Source: VRUE01 sp040508545 (GTDB lineage: Bacteria; Actinomycetota; Thermoleophilia; Solirubrobacterales; 70-9). From it: a stretch of 20,551 nt of DNA. The first letter of the stretch is position 1, and the number at the start of each line of letters is the position of its first letter. The translations under genes were made by a program, and so were the position numbers. Shown here piece by piece: positions 6,649 to 12,866 of the stretch. Below the pieces are notes generated by a model that saw nothing but the letters and a program-made list of their open reading frames with translations, was not told the origin of the DNA and searched no databases. The stretch lies in assembly GCA_040508545.1 (NCBI GenBank), contig JBEVMR010000087.1, positions 1 to 20,551 of the forward strand. Direction: 5' to 3'.

Positions 6649-8025
6649 GTGACGGACCGCCTGTTCGGAAGCGACGAGGGATCAACCCGCCAGCCGGCTT
6701 CGCCGGAAGCTGATGCACCCTTAGCCGTCCGGATGCGGCCGCGGTCCTTGGATGAGCTTGTGGGGCAGGAGCACGTTCTTGGCGAGGGTTCTGCTTTCAG
6801 GACCGCTATCGAAAGCGGGCACCCTCATAGCTCGATCTTGTACGGGCCACCCGGGTCTGGGAAGACGACGCTGGCTCGGATTGCGGCCGCTGCCGCCGAT
6901 GGGGCTTTTGAGGAGCAGTCGGCTGTCAATGCCGGCAAAGCCGAGATCCGGGCGGTGATCGAGCGGGCTCGGGAGCGGCGGCAGGCCAACGGGCGGCACA
7001 CCGTGCTCTTCCTCGACGAGATTCATCGCTTCAACAAGGCGCAGCAGGACGCGCTACTGCCGGCCGTGGAGGAGGGGCTGCTGACGCTGATCGGGGCCAC
7101 CACCGAGAACCCGTACTTCGAGGTCAACTCGGCGCTGCTCTCGCGCTCGCAGATATACGAGTTGCAGCCGCTCTCGGACGAGCAGGTGGGGGAGCTGCTG
7201 CGGCGGGCGCTGGCCGACCCCGAGCGCGGCCTGGCCGAACCGCCGCCGGTCGAGGACGGCGCCCTGGAGATGCTGGCGCAGCGCTCCGGCGGCGATGCGC
7301 GAGTCGCCCTCTCGGCGCTCGAGCGCGCGGTCGCGCGCGCTTCCGACCTTGACCACCCTGGAGGTGGGTCAAAGTCGGCTGCGATCGACGTCGCCGCGAT
7401 CGAGGACGCGCTGCAGCGTAAGGCGCTCGGCTACGACCGCGAGGGCGATCGCCACTACGACTTCGTCTCGGCCTGGATCAAGGCGACGCGGGGCTCCGAC
7501 GTCGACGCCTCCCTCTATTACCTGGCGGTGATGCTGGAGGGTGGCGAGGACCCCCGCTTCATCGCCCGCCGCATGGTCATCCTCGCCTCCGAGGACGTCG
7601 GCAACGCCGATCCCCAGGCGCTGCTCGTCGCCGACGCCGCGGCGCGCGCCGTCGACCGGGTCGGCCTGCCCGAGTGCGCGCTGAACCTCGCCCAGGCCGC
7701 CGTCTACCTCGCCCTGGCGCCGAAGTCCAACGCCTCCTACAAAGCCCTCGGCCGGGCCCGCGGCGAGGTACGCGAGAACGGCGCCAAGACCCCACCCGAC
7801 TACCTGCGCGACGCGCACTACCCAGGCGCGGCGAAGCTCGGCCGGGGCGAGGGCTACCGCTACGCGCACGACCAGCCCGGCGCCGTCAGCGACCAGCAGC
7901 TGATGCCGCCGGGCCTGGAGGATCTGCGCTTCTACGAGCCCACCGATCGGGGCTTCGAGGTGGAGCTGGGACGACGTTTGGGCGCACTTCGCAAGCGGCT
8001 TTCCGACGCCCAGTCCGACGCCTAG
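6649..8025 (+). CDS. rarA: Replication-associated recombination ATPase RarA/MgsA (AAA+)
   Basis: RarA/MgsA is a clamp-loader-like AAA+ ATPase acting at stalled replication forks in recombination and damage tolerance. The 458-residue protein has the family's RPRSLDELVGQEHVLGEG entry motif, Walker A GPPGSGKTT (66-74) and Walker B VLFLDEIHRF (119-128). The sensor segment TTENPYFEVNSALLSRSQIYEL (151-172) is nearly invariant in the family. The C-terminal tetramerisation part includes ALQRKALGYDREGDRHYDFVSAWIKATRGSD and YPGAAKLGRGEGYRYAHDQPG. The length matches other bacterial members. A short Gly/Ser-rich insertion (about 232-245) coincides with a DNA palindrome at 7343-7378. The start is GTG, probably leaderless. 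Confidence 0.96.
   Translation: MTDRLFGSDEGSTRQPASPEADAPLAVRMRPRSLDELVGQEHVLGEGSAFRTAIESGHPHSSILYGPPGSGKTTLARIAAAAADGAFEEQSAVNAGKAEIRAVIERARERRQANGRHTVLFLDEIHRFNKAQQDALLPAVEEGLLTLIGATTENPYFEVNSALLSRSQIYELQPLSDEQVGELLRRALADPERGLAEPPPVEDGALEMLAQRSGGDARVALSALERAVARASDLDHPGGGSKSAAIDVAAIEDALQRKALGYDREGDRHYDFVSAWIKATRGSDVDASLYYLAVMLEGGEDPRFIARRMVILASEDVGNADPQALLVADAAARAVDRVGLPECALNLAQAAVYLALAPKSNASYKALGRARGEVRENGAKTPPDYLRDAHYPGAAKLGRGEGYRYAHDQPGAVSDQQLMPPGLEDLRFYEPTDRGFEVELGRRLGALRKRLSDAQSDA
7343..7378. repeat. Imperfect inverted repeat inside rarA coding a Gly/Ser-rich linker
   Basis: The arms are 7343-7357 (CCGACCTTGACCACC) and 7363-7378 (GGTGGGTCAAAGTCGG), which pair with one mismatch and one bulged G around a 5-base loop. 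The segment encodes DLDHPGGGSKS, a variable linker between well-conserved parts of RarA. The arms share TTGACC/GGTCAA with the repeats at 4810-4850 and, less fully, 2467-2504. Confidence 0.5.
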
Positions 8026-8102
8026 CCCCATGCGCAACTTCTTCATAGACGCGGTGTTTCAGAGGTCGGCTTTCCAAGCTAGAGCCAGGGAGAGCCGACA
8101 CA

Positions 8103-8137
8103 CCGGCCGGAGGCCTGGACTGGGGGTCTCCGGCCGG
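8103..8137 (+). terminator. Possible terminator stem after rarA (10-bp GC hairpin)
   Basis: A perfect 10-bp stem with a 15-base loop lies 77 bases past the rarA stop. The following bases (cactaaaaggg) contain no T-tract, so if it terminates it does so as a strong GC stem without the canonical U run, which is common in high-GC actinobacteria. Confidence 0.35.
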
Positions 8138-8221
8138 CACTAAAAGGGGAATCAGGGGGGAAACTCGACGACCGCGCTCGAAGACCGCGCGGTCGTCGGG
8201 CGTGCGCGGTCAAATCGCGGT

Positions 8222-8227
8222 TAGGGT
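8222..8227 (+). promoter_or_regulatory. Putative -10 box (TAGGGT) of the GST-like gene
   Basis: TAGGGT ends six bases before the ATG at 8234, again the spacing expected for a leaderless start, and no Shine-Dalgarno is present. The perfect 12-bp inverted repeat 8166-8198 ends 23 bases upstream of the box. Confidence 0.5.
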
Positions 8228-8233
8228 TTCGCC

Positions 8234-8977
8234 ATGCCCTCGCAACCCAAGCTCGTTCTTCACTCGGTTCCGTTCTCACACCCGGTTCTTGCCGTGAGCA
8301 CGGCGCTCGACCGGTTCGGGCACGAGTACGAGACTGTGGAACTGGTCTCCGGTCAGCACGGTGAGGAGATCGAAAGGATCTACGGCGATGGGAATGCGAC
8401 GGTCCCCGGCTTGCTGGTCGACGAGGAGCCGGTGCACGGCACGGCGGCGATCTTCGCCCGCCTCGACGAGCTGCACCCCGACGCGGGCCTGTACCCGGCG
8501 GCGACGGCCGCGGCGATCCGCGAGGCCGAGGCCGGCGTCGCCGAGGATTTGCAGATGAGCGCCCGCGTGCTCGTCTTCGGTGCGCTTCACTTCCGCCCCG
8601 AGTCGATGGGGACGTTCGCCGGGGCCGGCCAGCTCGATCCGGGCGGGGTCGATTTCGCGATCAAGATGATGCGGGCGACCTGGCGCTACCTCGAGATCAC
8701 CGCCGAGCGAGTCCACGCCACCCTGCAGGATCTGCCGGCGCAGCTGGACGCGGCCGACGGCCTGATCGAGTTGGGCGCGGCCGGCGGCGAGGTGCCGACC
8801 GCCGCGGACTTCCAGCTCGGCTCCTCGCTTCGCCTCCTCGCCCAAATCGGCGACGTCCGCCCCCTGGTCGAGGCGCGCCCGGCCATCACCCTCGCCACTG
8901 CCTGGTTCGACAGCGGCAGCGGCGACGTCCCGGCCGGCGCCTTCCCGCCCGGCTGGGCCCCAGCCCCCGGCTCCTAG
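8234..8977 (+). CDS. Glutathione S-transferase-fold protein
   Basis: The 247-residue protein begins with a thioredoxin-like GST N-terminal domain: KLVLHSVPFSHPVLAVSTALDRFGHEYETVEL (about 6-37), then the cis-Pro segment ATVPGLLVDEEPVHGTAAIFARLDE (about 55-79). An all-helical C-terminal domain follows. The position where glutaredoxin-like GSTs carry CxxC reads PFSHP, so no redox cysteine is present; a serine or tyrosine would have to activate a thiol. Most actinobacteria use mycothiol instead of glutathione, so the co-substrate is unknown. The Pro/Gly-rich tail (PAGAFPPGWAPAPGS) is unlikely to be folded. The gene is monocistronic and converges on the TSUP gene with six bases between stops. Confidence 0.72.
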   Translation: MPSQPKLVLHSVPFSHPVLAVSTALDRFGHEYETVELVSGQHGEEIERIYGDGNATVPGLLVDEEPVHGTAAIFARLDELHPDAGLYPAATAAAIREAEAGVAEDLQMSARVLVFGALHFRPESMGTFAGAGQLDPGGVDFAIKMMRATWRYLEITAERVHATLQDLPAQLDAADGLIELGAAGGEVPTAADFQLGSSLRLLAQIGDVRPLVEARPAITLATAWFDSGSGDVPAGAFPPGWAPAPGS

Positions 8978-8983
8978 GAGGGC

Positions 8984-9727
8984 CTAGCCGAGCAGGGCCT
9001 CGACCGCGAGCACGAGACCGGCGAGGACGAGGATTGCGGCGATGACACGCAGCAAGGATTCGTCGTCGAGCCTGCCGGTCAACTGGGCGCCCAAGTAGGC
9101 GCCTGGCACGGCGCCGCAGGCGCCGGCGGCGAGGAGGTTCCAGTCGACGCCGCTGGTCAGGTGGCCGAGCAGACCGCCGAGGCCGACCAAGGTGCCGGTG
9201 GCGGCGTTGGTTCCCACTGCCGCCTTGGGCGCCGTGCCCAGCCACTTGACCATCGCCGGCAGGCGCAGGGTGCCGAGGATGAGGCCGACCAGGCCGCCGA
9301 GGACGCCGACGCCGAAGGCGATCGCGATCGCCACGCCCACGCCGCCGCTGGGCTGCTCACCGGCGTTGGCGAAGCGGTCGCGGCGGGATATTTCGTAGGC
9401 GCCGAAGAGGACGACCACGGCGATCGCCGCCAGCAGGAAGCGCTTCGGCAGAACGCCGGAGAGCACGCCGCCGAGCACTCCGCCCAGCAGCGAGGGCGGC
9501 GCCATCAGCCAGAAGAGACGCCAGTCGATCCGGCCACCGCGCCAGTGGGCGATCGAGGCGGTCAGCGCCGAGAGCCCGCTCACGGCCACGTTGGCGCCCG
9601 CTCCGGCCGCCGGCGAGCTGGCGAACTGGAGCAGGACCGGCAGGCGCATGTTGCCCAGCACGAGGCCGGCGACGCCACCGGCGAGGGCTACCGCGAAGGA
9701 CCAGAGGGCGATGATGAGCAGCTCCAC
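8984..9727 (-). CDS. TSUP-family (TauE/SafE-like) membrane permease
   Basis: The 247-residue protein has about seven or eight hydrophobic helices and an internal duplication. GGVAGLVLGNMRLPVLLQF in the first half is echoed by GGLVGLILGTLRLPAMVKWL in the second, which is the hallmark of the TSUP (sulfite/sulfonate/organic anion exporter) family. The second half also contains GTNAATGTLVGLGGLLGHL, a conserved helix of that family. Substrates in the family include sulfite, sulfoacetate and taurine; nothing nearby identifies this one. I start it at the GTG (9727-9725, VELLIIALWSF). Extension upstream adds a polar segment and overlaps the divergent gene. A TAGAGT box ends eight bases before that GTG. 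Confidence 0.85.
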   Translation of the reverse strand: MELLIIALWSFAVALAGGVAGLVLGNMRLPVLLQFASSPAAGAGANVAVSGLSALTASIAHWRGGRIDWRLFWLMAPPSLLGGVLGGVLSGVLPKRFLLAAIAVVVLFGAYEISRRDRFANAGEQPSGGVGVAIAIAFGVGVLGGLVGLILGTLRLPAMVKWLGTAPKAAVGTNAATGTLVGLGGLLGHLTSGVDWNLLAAGACGAVPGAYLGAQLTGRLDDESLLRVIAAILVLAGLVLAVEALLG

Positions 9728-9735
9728 GTCGCGGC

Positions 9736-9741
9736 ACTCTA
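9736..9741 (-). promoter_or_regulatory. Putative -10 box (TAGAGT) of the TSUP permease gene
   Basis: On the minus strand TAGAGT ends eight bases before the GTG. It lies 10 bases from the oppositely directed TAAGGT box of the neighbouring gene, so the two promoters overlap within a 37-base divergent gap. Confidence 0.5.
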
Positions 9742-9751
9742 GGCACCTCTC

Positions 9752-9757
9752 TAAGGT
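9752..9757 (+). promoter_or_regulatory. Putative -10 box (TAAGGT) of the DUF1385-like gene
   Basis: TAAGGT ends seven bases before the GTG at 9765. The same bases contain AAGG, which could serve as a weak Shine-Dalgarno if transcription started further upstream. The agreement of spacing with the other boxes favours a -10 role. Confidence 0.45.
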
Positions 9758-9764
9758 CTGGTGT

Positions 9765-10589
9765 GTGAGTTCGGAGAAGCTGCGACTTGGCGGGATGGCG
9801 CTGCGCAACGGCCTGCTGATTCACGGGCCGACCCACTGGGCCGCGGCTGTGCGGGACAAGGACGGCGAGGTCCAGGTCGCCTCCGAGCGCAAACCCGAGC
9901 TGGCCCCGAAACTGGCTGGTCGGATGCCGGGCCTGCGGGGTCCGCTGAAACTGGTCGAGGCGATGGCGGTGCTGCCGCTGGTGCGCCGCCGGCTGCCCGC
10001 CGCGCGGCTGCCCTTCGAGGACCCGAGGGTGCTGGCGACGATCGGGGCGACGCTGATCGCCACCGCCGTCCTGCGACGCAGGGCGCCGAGCGGGCTGATG
10101 CGCGAGGGGATCGCGCAGGCGCTCGGAGCGGCGCCGGCCGTGATCGCGCTCGCCGATCGCGACCTGGCTGCCTACCACGGCGTCGAGCACAAGGCGATCG
10201 CCGCCTACGAGCAGGGGGTGGAGGATCCGGCCACGGTGCCGAAGGAGCACGATCGCTGCGGCTCGAACCTGATCACGCCGATGATGCTGCTCTCCGTCGG
10301 CGGCACGGTGATCCTGGAGCGGTTGGTGGAGCGGCCGAGCCCGGTCGCGCGCGCCGCCGTCGGCCTCGCCGGCGCCTCGATCGCGGTCGAGATGTTCGCC
10401 TGGAGCGACCGCAACCACGGCGCTCCGCTTGCCGAGGCGTTCCACACTCCGGGCCGCGAGATCCAGCGCCACCTGGCGACGAAGGAGCCGACGCCGGAGC
10501 AGCTCCAGGTCGGCATTGCCGCTCTGGCGGAGATCCTCCGAGTCGAGGACCCCCAGGGCGGCGAGGCCGAGTCGCCACCCGCGACGTAA
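9765..10589 (+). CDS. DUF1385 (YqhQ-like) membrane protein
   Basis: The N-terminal LGGMALRNGLLIHGP matches the family's conserved GG-A-x-x-G opening. The core signature follows: AYHGVEHKAIAAYEQG (about 136-151) and EHDRCGSNLI (161-170). Its His, Glu and Cys residues are arranged like a metal-binding or metal-dependent enzyme site. At least three hydrophobic segments flank the motifs. The family is widespread in Firmicutes and Actinobacteria; its biochemical role is not settled as far as I know. The start is placed at GTG 9765 because it keeps LRLGGMALRNG and fits the -10 spacing; ATG 9795 is too far into the conserved region. The 274-residue length is a little under the ~300 typical. It stands upstream of, and may be cotranscribed with, the epimerase gene. 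Confidence 0.85.
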   Translation: MSSEKLRLGGMALRNGLLIHGPTHWAAAVRDKDGEVQVASERKPELAPKLAGRMPGLRGPLKLVEAMAVLPLVRRRLPAARLPFEDPRVLATIGATLIATAVLRRRAPSGLMREGIAQALGAAPAVIALADRDLAAYHGVEHKAIAAYEQGVEDPATVPKEHDRCGSNLITPMMLLSVGGTVILERLVERPSPVARAAVGLAGASIAVEMFAWSDRNHGAPLAEAFHTPGREIQRHLATKEPTPEQLQVGIAALAEILRVEDPQGGEAESPPAT

Positions 10590-10598
10590 GCGTCCATC

Positions 10599-10604
10599 TA
10601 GACT
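10599..10604 (+). promoter_or_regulatory. Putative -10 box (TAGACT) of the epimerase operon
   Basis: TAGACT ends seven bases before the ATG at 10612 in a 22-base gap after the DUF1385 gene. The upstream flank has no Shine-Dalgarno. Its presence suggests the epimerase trio can be transcribed separately even though the upstream gene is close. Confidence 0.5.
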
Positions 10605-10611
10605 CCCGCCG

Positions 10612-11025
10612 ATGTTCGGCAAGATCGACCACATCGGCGTCGCCGTCGAGGACATCGACGCGGCGCTCGAGCTCTACGCGGAGACCTTCGAGATGACCGT
10701 CGCCCACCGCGAGACGGTCGAGGCGCAGGGAGTCGAGGCTGTGCTGCTCGACGTCGGCGACGGACACGTCGAGCTGATGCGGCCGCTGGCGCCCGACACG
10801 CCGGTCGGCAAGTTCCTCGGCCGCAAGGGCCCCAAGCTGCACCACGTCGCCTATGCGGTGGACGACATCGACGCGACGCTGGTGCAGCTCGCAGCAGCCG
10901 GGCTCGAGTTGATCGACAGCGAGGCGCGGACGGGAATCCGCGGCAGCCGAGTCGCATTCATCCAGCCGCGCTCTACCGGCGGCGTCCTGACCGAGATCGT
11001 CGAAGCGGGTGGAGAGGAGCACTGA
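10612..11025 (+). CDS. mce: Methylmalonyl-CoA epimerase
   Basis: The enzyme interconverts (2S)- and (2R)-methylmalonyl-CoA, linking propionyl-CoA carboxylation to methylmalonyl-CoA mutase. The 137-residue protein is a pair of vicinal-oxygen-chelate (glyoxalase) half-domains. Expected metal ligands are His7 (KIDHIGVAV), Glu54 (HVELMRP), His77 or His78 (LHHVAYAV) and Glu128 (LTEIVE). The phrase GPKLHHVAYAVDDIDATL is highly characteristic of this family as opposed to other VOC proteins. Length and start are typical. No mutase or carboxylase gene lies in the window. The stop overlaps the next start as TGATG. Confidence 0.93.
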   Translation: MFGKIDHIGVAVEDIDAALELYAETFEMTVAHRETVEAQGVEAVLLDVGDGHVELMRPLAPDTPVGKFLGRKGPKLHHVAYAVDDIDATLVQLAAAGLELIDSEARTGIRGSRVAFIQPRSTGGVLTEIVEAGGEEH

Positions 11026-11252
11026 TGGCGGACGTGCAGAAGGTGGAGATCGGCTTCGAGGGCGGCCAGGTGGTCCCGGTGCGGCTCAGCAGCGACGAGC
11101 TGAAGGACCTGCGCAAGCAGATCGAGAAGGGCGGCTGGCACGACATCAAGACCGAGGACGGAGTCCTCTCGATCTACGTCGGCAAGGTCGCTTTCCTGCG
11201 CATCGACTCGGCTGGGCATCGGGTCGGCTTCGCTCTCGACCGGCAGGACTGA
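11025..11252 (+). CDS. Small conserved protein, DUF3107-like in pattern
   Basis: The 75-residue protein looks soluble and beta-rich: KVEIGFEGGQVVPVRLSSDELKDL, then GVLSIYVGKVAFLRIDSAGHRVGF. The order (V-IG start, a central helix, then a strand ending AFLRID...RVGF) recalls the small actinobacterial DUF3107 proteins, but identity is low by eye and I cannot run a profile. It is translationally coupled on both sides: its ATG shares one base with the mce stop, and its stop shares one base with the methyltransferase ATG. It is certainly expressed as part of this trio; the function is unknown. Confidence 0.75.
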   Translation: MADVQKVEIGFEGGQVVPVRLSSDELKDLRKQIEKGGWHDIKTEDGVLSIYVGKVAFLRIDSAGHRVGFALDRQD

Positions 11253-11887
11253 TGCGCGCCCGCCGGCTGCTGGGCGTCGCAGGATTGGCGACGCTGGCGG
11301 CTGCCCTGTGGTGGCGCAAGAACCCGTCGGCGTGCCCCTACGGGCAGCGCTTCTGGGTCGAAGCACCGCACCCAGTCATCACCCGCGACCGCTTGCGCTC
11401 GGTCCTGACCCCGCAGCCGGGTGAGCGGGTGCTGGAGATCGGGCCGGGGACCGGCTACTACACGCTGGACATGGCGGAGTGGCTGATGCCCGGGACTGGC
11501 AATCCGGGCGGCGGTGGCTTCGTCGAGATTTTCGACCTGCAGCAGGAGTTCCTCGATCACGTGATGGAGCGGGCCTCCGAGCGCGGCCTTGGCAACGTCG
11601 TCCCGACCCAGGGCGACGCGACTGCGCTGCCTTACGAGGACGCGTCGGTCGACGCCGTCGTCCTCACTGCCGTGCTCGGCGAGATTCCCGACCCCGTCGC
11701 CGCCCTGCGGGAGATCCGCCGCGTGCTGAAGCCCAGCGGCCGCCTCGTCGTCGGCGAGCTCTTCGGCGACCCCCACTTCACCACCCGGGCGAGCCTGGAG
11801 CGGCAAGCCGGCGAAGCCGGGCTCGCCTACGAGACCGACTCCGGCAACTGGTTCGCCTACTTCGCCCGCCTGACGCCCGGTTCGTAG
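11252..11887 (+). CDS. Membrane-anchored class I SAM-dependent methyltransferase
   Basis: The 211-residue protein starts with a single hydrophobic helix (RRLLGVAGLATLAAALWW, about 4-21) that should anchor it to the membrane with the enzyme domain in the cytosol. The methyltransferase fold follows, with SAM motif I VLEIGPGTGYYTLDMA (60-75). An acidic residue ends strand beta-2 (FVEIFDLQ), then GDATALPYEDASVDAVVLTAVLGEIPDP (121-148) and VLKPSGRLVVGELF. This is the UbiE/Methyltransf_11 pattern, so a lipid, quinone-like or other small membrane substrate is plausible, but none can be named. The ATG is coupled to the preceding gene by TGATG. Confidence 0.88.
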   Translation: MRARRLLGVAGLATLAAALWWRKNPSACPYGQRFWVEAPHPVITRDRLRSVLTPQPGERVLEIGPGTGYYTLDMAEWLMPGTGNPGGGGFVEIFDLQQEFLDHVMERASERGLGNVVPTQGDATALPYEDASVDAVVLTAVLGEIPDPVAALREIRRVLKPSGRLVVGELFGDPHFTTRASLERQAGEAGLAYETDSGNWFAYFARLTPGS

Positions 11888-11923
11888 ATCGCCGGGCGCG
11901 GGTAGGCATTCGCTGATCCGAGC

Positions 11924-11928
11924 GGAGG
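11924..11928 (+). promoter_or_regulatory. Strong Shine-Dalgarno (GGAGG) that fixes a GTG start
   Basis: GGAGG stands five bases before GTG 11934. It is one of only three clear ribosome binding sites in the window and settles the start of the following gene. Confidence 0.75.
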
Positions 11929-11933
11929 CAAGT

Positions 11934-12359
11934 GTGGAGCAGCTGATCGAAGACCTGACGCGGGGCAACGTAACCGAGGTGAAGGTGGTCCTGGCGACCG
12001 TCATCCTCGCCTTGGCCGTCTACCAGGTGCTGCTCGCCGCGGTCGCCTATGGCTGGTTGAGGCTGCCGTTCCTGGGCGCTCACTCGGCCTCGTGGACCCA
12101 CCGCGCGAGCGGAGACGCGATCCTCGTCCTCACCGTCGTCGTCGCGGTCATGTGCCTCTCCTTCTACGGCTTCGAGGAGGGCGGCGCCCACGCGGTCGCC
12201 GCCTGCGTGCTGCTCGGCTTGCTGGCGACGAAGGTGCTGGCGGTGCGCCTCGGCGGCCACCTCGGCCGCCTGCTGCCGCTCGTCGGCGTCTCGATCCTCG
12301 TTGCCTTCGCGATCACCTGGCTGACCTCGGCCGGTGACTTCCTCGGGGTGTCGGGATGA
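11934..12359 (+). CDS. Four-helix integral membrane protein, unknown function
   Basis: The 141-residue protein has four hydrophobic spans at about 17-42, 61-80, 84-104 and 112-131. Histidines lie at or near helix ends (His50, His56, His86, His109), with the notable segment LGAHSASWTHRASGDAILVL (47-66). Four helices with several His near the ends resemble small b-type cytochrome or ferric-reductase-like proteins, but there is no decisive motif, so a heme-binding role is only a suggestion. The start GTG is set by a GGAGG five bases upstream. The stop overlaps the following gene by ATGA, making a two-gene unit. Confidence 0.8.
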   Translation: MEQLIEDLTRGNVTEVKVVLATVILALAVYQVLLAAVAYGWLRLPFLGAHSASWTHRASGDAILVLTVVVAVMCLSFYGFEEGGAHAVAACVLLGLLATKVLAVRLGGHLGRLLPLVGVSILVAFAITWLTSAGDFLGVSG

Positions 12360-12568
12360 GGCGGCCGCCGCAGGTGGTTCAGATCCTCGGCTCGGTTCTC
12401 TTCGCCGCGCTGATCGTCGCCGTGGCGATCGCGGTGGTGACCGCGCATTTCGGCCCGACCAGCAGCGCCGAGCTGGAGGCTCGCGAGGAGTGGCTGGAGC
12501 AGCGCATGGAGTTGCGCGAGGAGGCGCTGGAGCGGCGCGAGGAGCTGGAAGAGGAGCGGCGCCGGTGA
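12356..12568 (+). CDS. Small single-span membrane protein with charged coiled coil
   Basis: The 70-residue protein has one membrane helix (about 8-30, VQILGSVLFAALIVAVAIAVVTA). A highly charged helical tail follows (about 38-70) of repeated E-R-E-E-L type heptads, a probable coiled coil in the cytosol. Overlap of its ATG with the preceding stop (ATGA) implies coupled production with the four-helix protein, and the two may form a complex. I do not recognise a family. Confidence 0.75.
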   Translation: MRRPPQVVQILGSVLFAALIVAVAIAVVTAHFGPTSSAELEAREEWLEQRMELREEALERREELEEERRR

Positions 12569-12572
12569 GGCT

Positions 12573-12848
12573 CTAGCCGCGGACCGCTTTCCGGGCGATG
12601 TTCTTGACCCGAGTCCGGTCGCGCTGGGAGAGGTTGCTGGGACGGCCCTTCGACTTGCCGACCAGGCTCAGGAATTCCTGCTGCTCCTTGTGCGTCAGGT
12701 TGTGCTCCACCCGCTCGCGGCCCTTCTGGGCGAGCCAGAGCGAGACGGTCAAGACCATGCCCCAGGGGACACGTCCCCAGGCGCGTTTGAAGATCCACGG
12801 AAGCATGGGCGTCGGGTACCCGATTGCGCTTGAGCGCATGCATGGCAT
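12573..12848 (-). CDS. Small basic protein with one hydrophobic segment, unknown function
   Basis: The 91-residue frame ends four bases from the convergent upstream gene. A hydrophobic stretch (WGMVLTVSLWLAQ) is followed by a charged segment, HNLTHKEQQEFLSLVGKSKGRPSNLSQRDRTRVKNIARKAVRG. The basic SKGRPSNLSQRDRTRVKNI tail looks able to contact nucleic acid or to fold as a small helical domain. I start it at ATG 12848 because AGGAG lies five bases upstream; a second possible start is ATG 12806 (MLPWIFKRAWG), which begins where the sequence becomes protein-like. It lies 18 bases after the nei-like gene on the same strand and is probably cotranscribed. Convincing as a gene, unassigned in function. 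Confidence 0.7.
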   Translation of the reverse strand: MPCMRSSAIGYPTPMLPWIFKRAWGRVPWGMVLTVSLWLAQKGRERVEHNLTHKEQQEFLSLVGKSKGRPSNLSQRDRTRVKNIARKAVRG

Positions 12849-12866
12849 CGGCGCTCCTGCGTCGTA

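Larger units (their letters stand above)
8026..8233. other. 208-base intergenic region with three hairpins between rarA and the GST-like gene
   Basis: I see no credible open frame or tRNA here. Three inverted repeats lie in series. The first is GTCGGCT/AGCCGAC (8065-8071 and 8093-8099). The second is a perfect 10-bp CCGGCCGGAG/CTCCGGCCGG (8103-8112 and 8128-8137). The third is a perfect 12-bp CGACGACCGCGC/GCGCGGTCGTCG (8166-8177 and 8187-8198). The second is the best candidate for a rarA terminator stem, though no T-tract follows. The third sits where a regulator of the downstream gene could bind. Confidence 0.5.

Noticed and set aside
8061..8100. A tRNA-like fold after rarA
   Set aside because: There is a stem but no T-arm sequence of the GTTCGA type, no anticodon arm, and no acceptor pairing of the right length.
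8984..9808. A longer TSUP start adding 27 residues
   Set aside because: The added segment is polar, overlaps the divergent gene's start and promoter, and does not belong to the family's first membrane helix.
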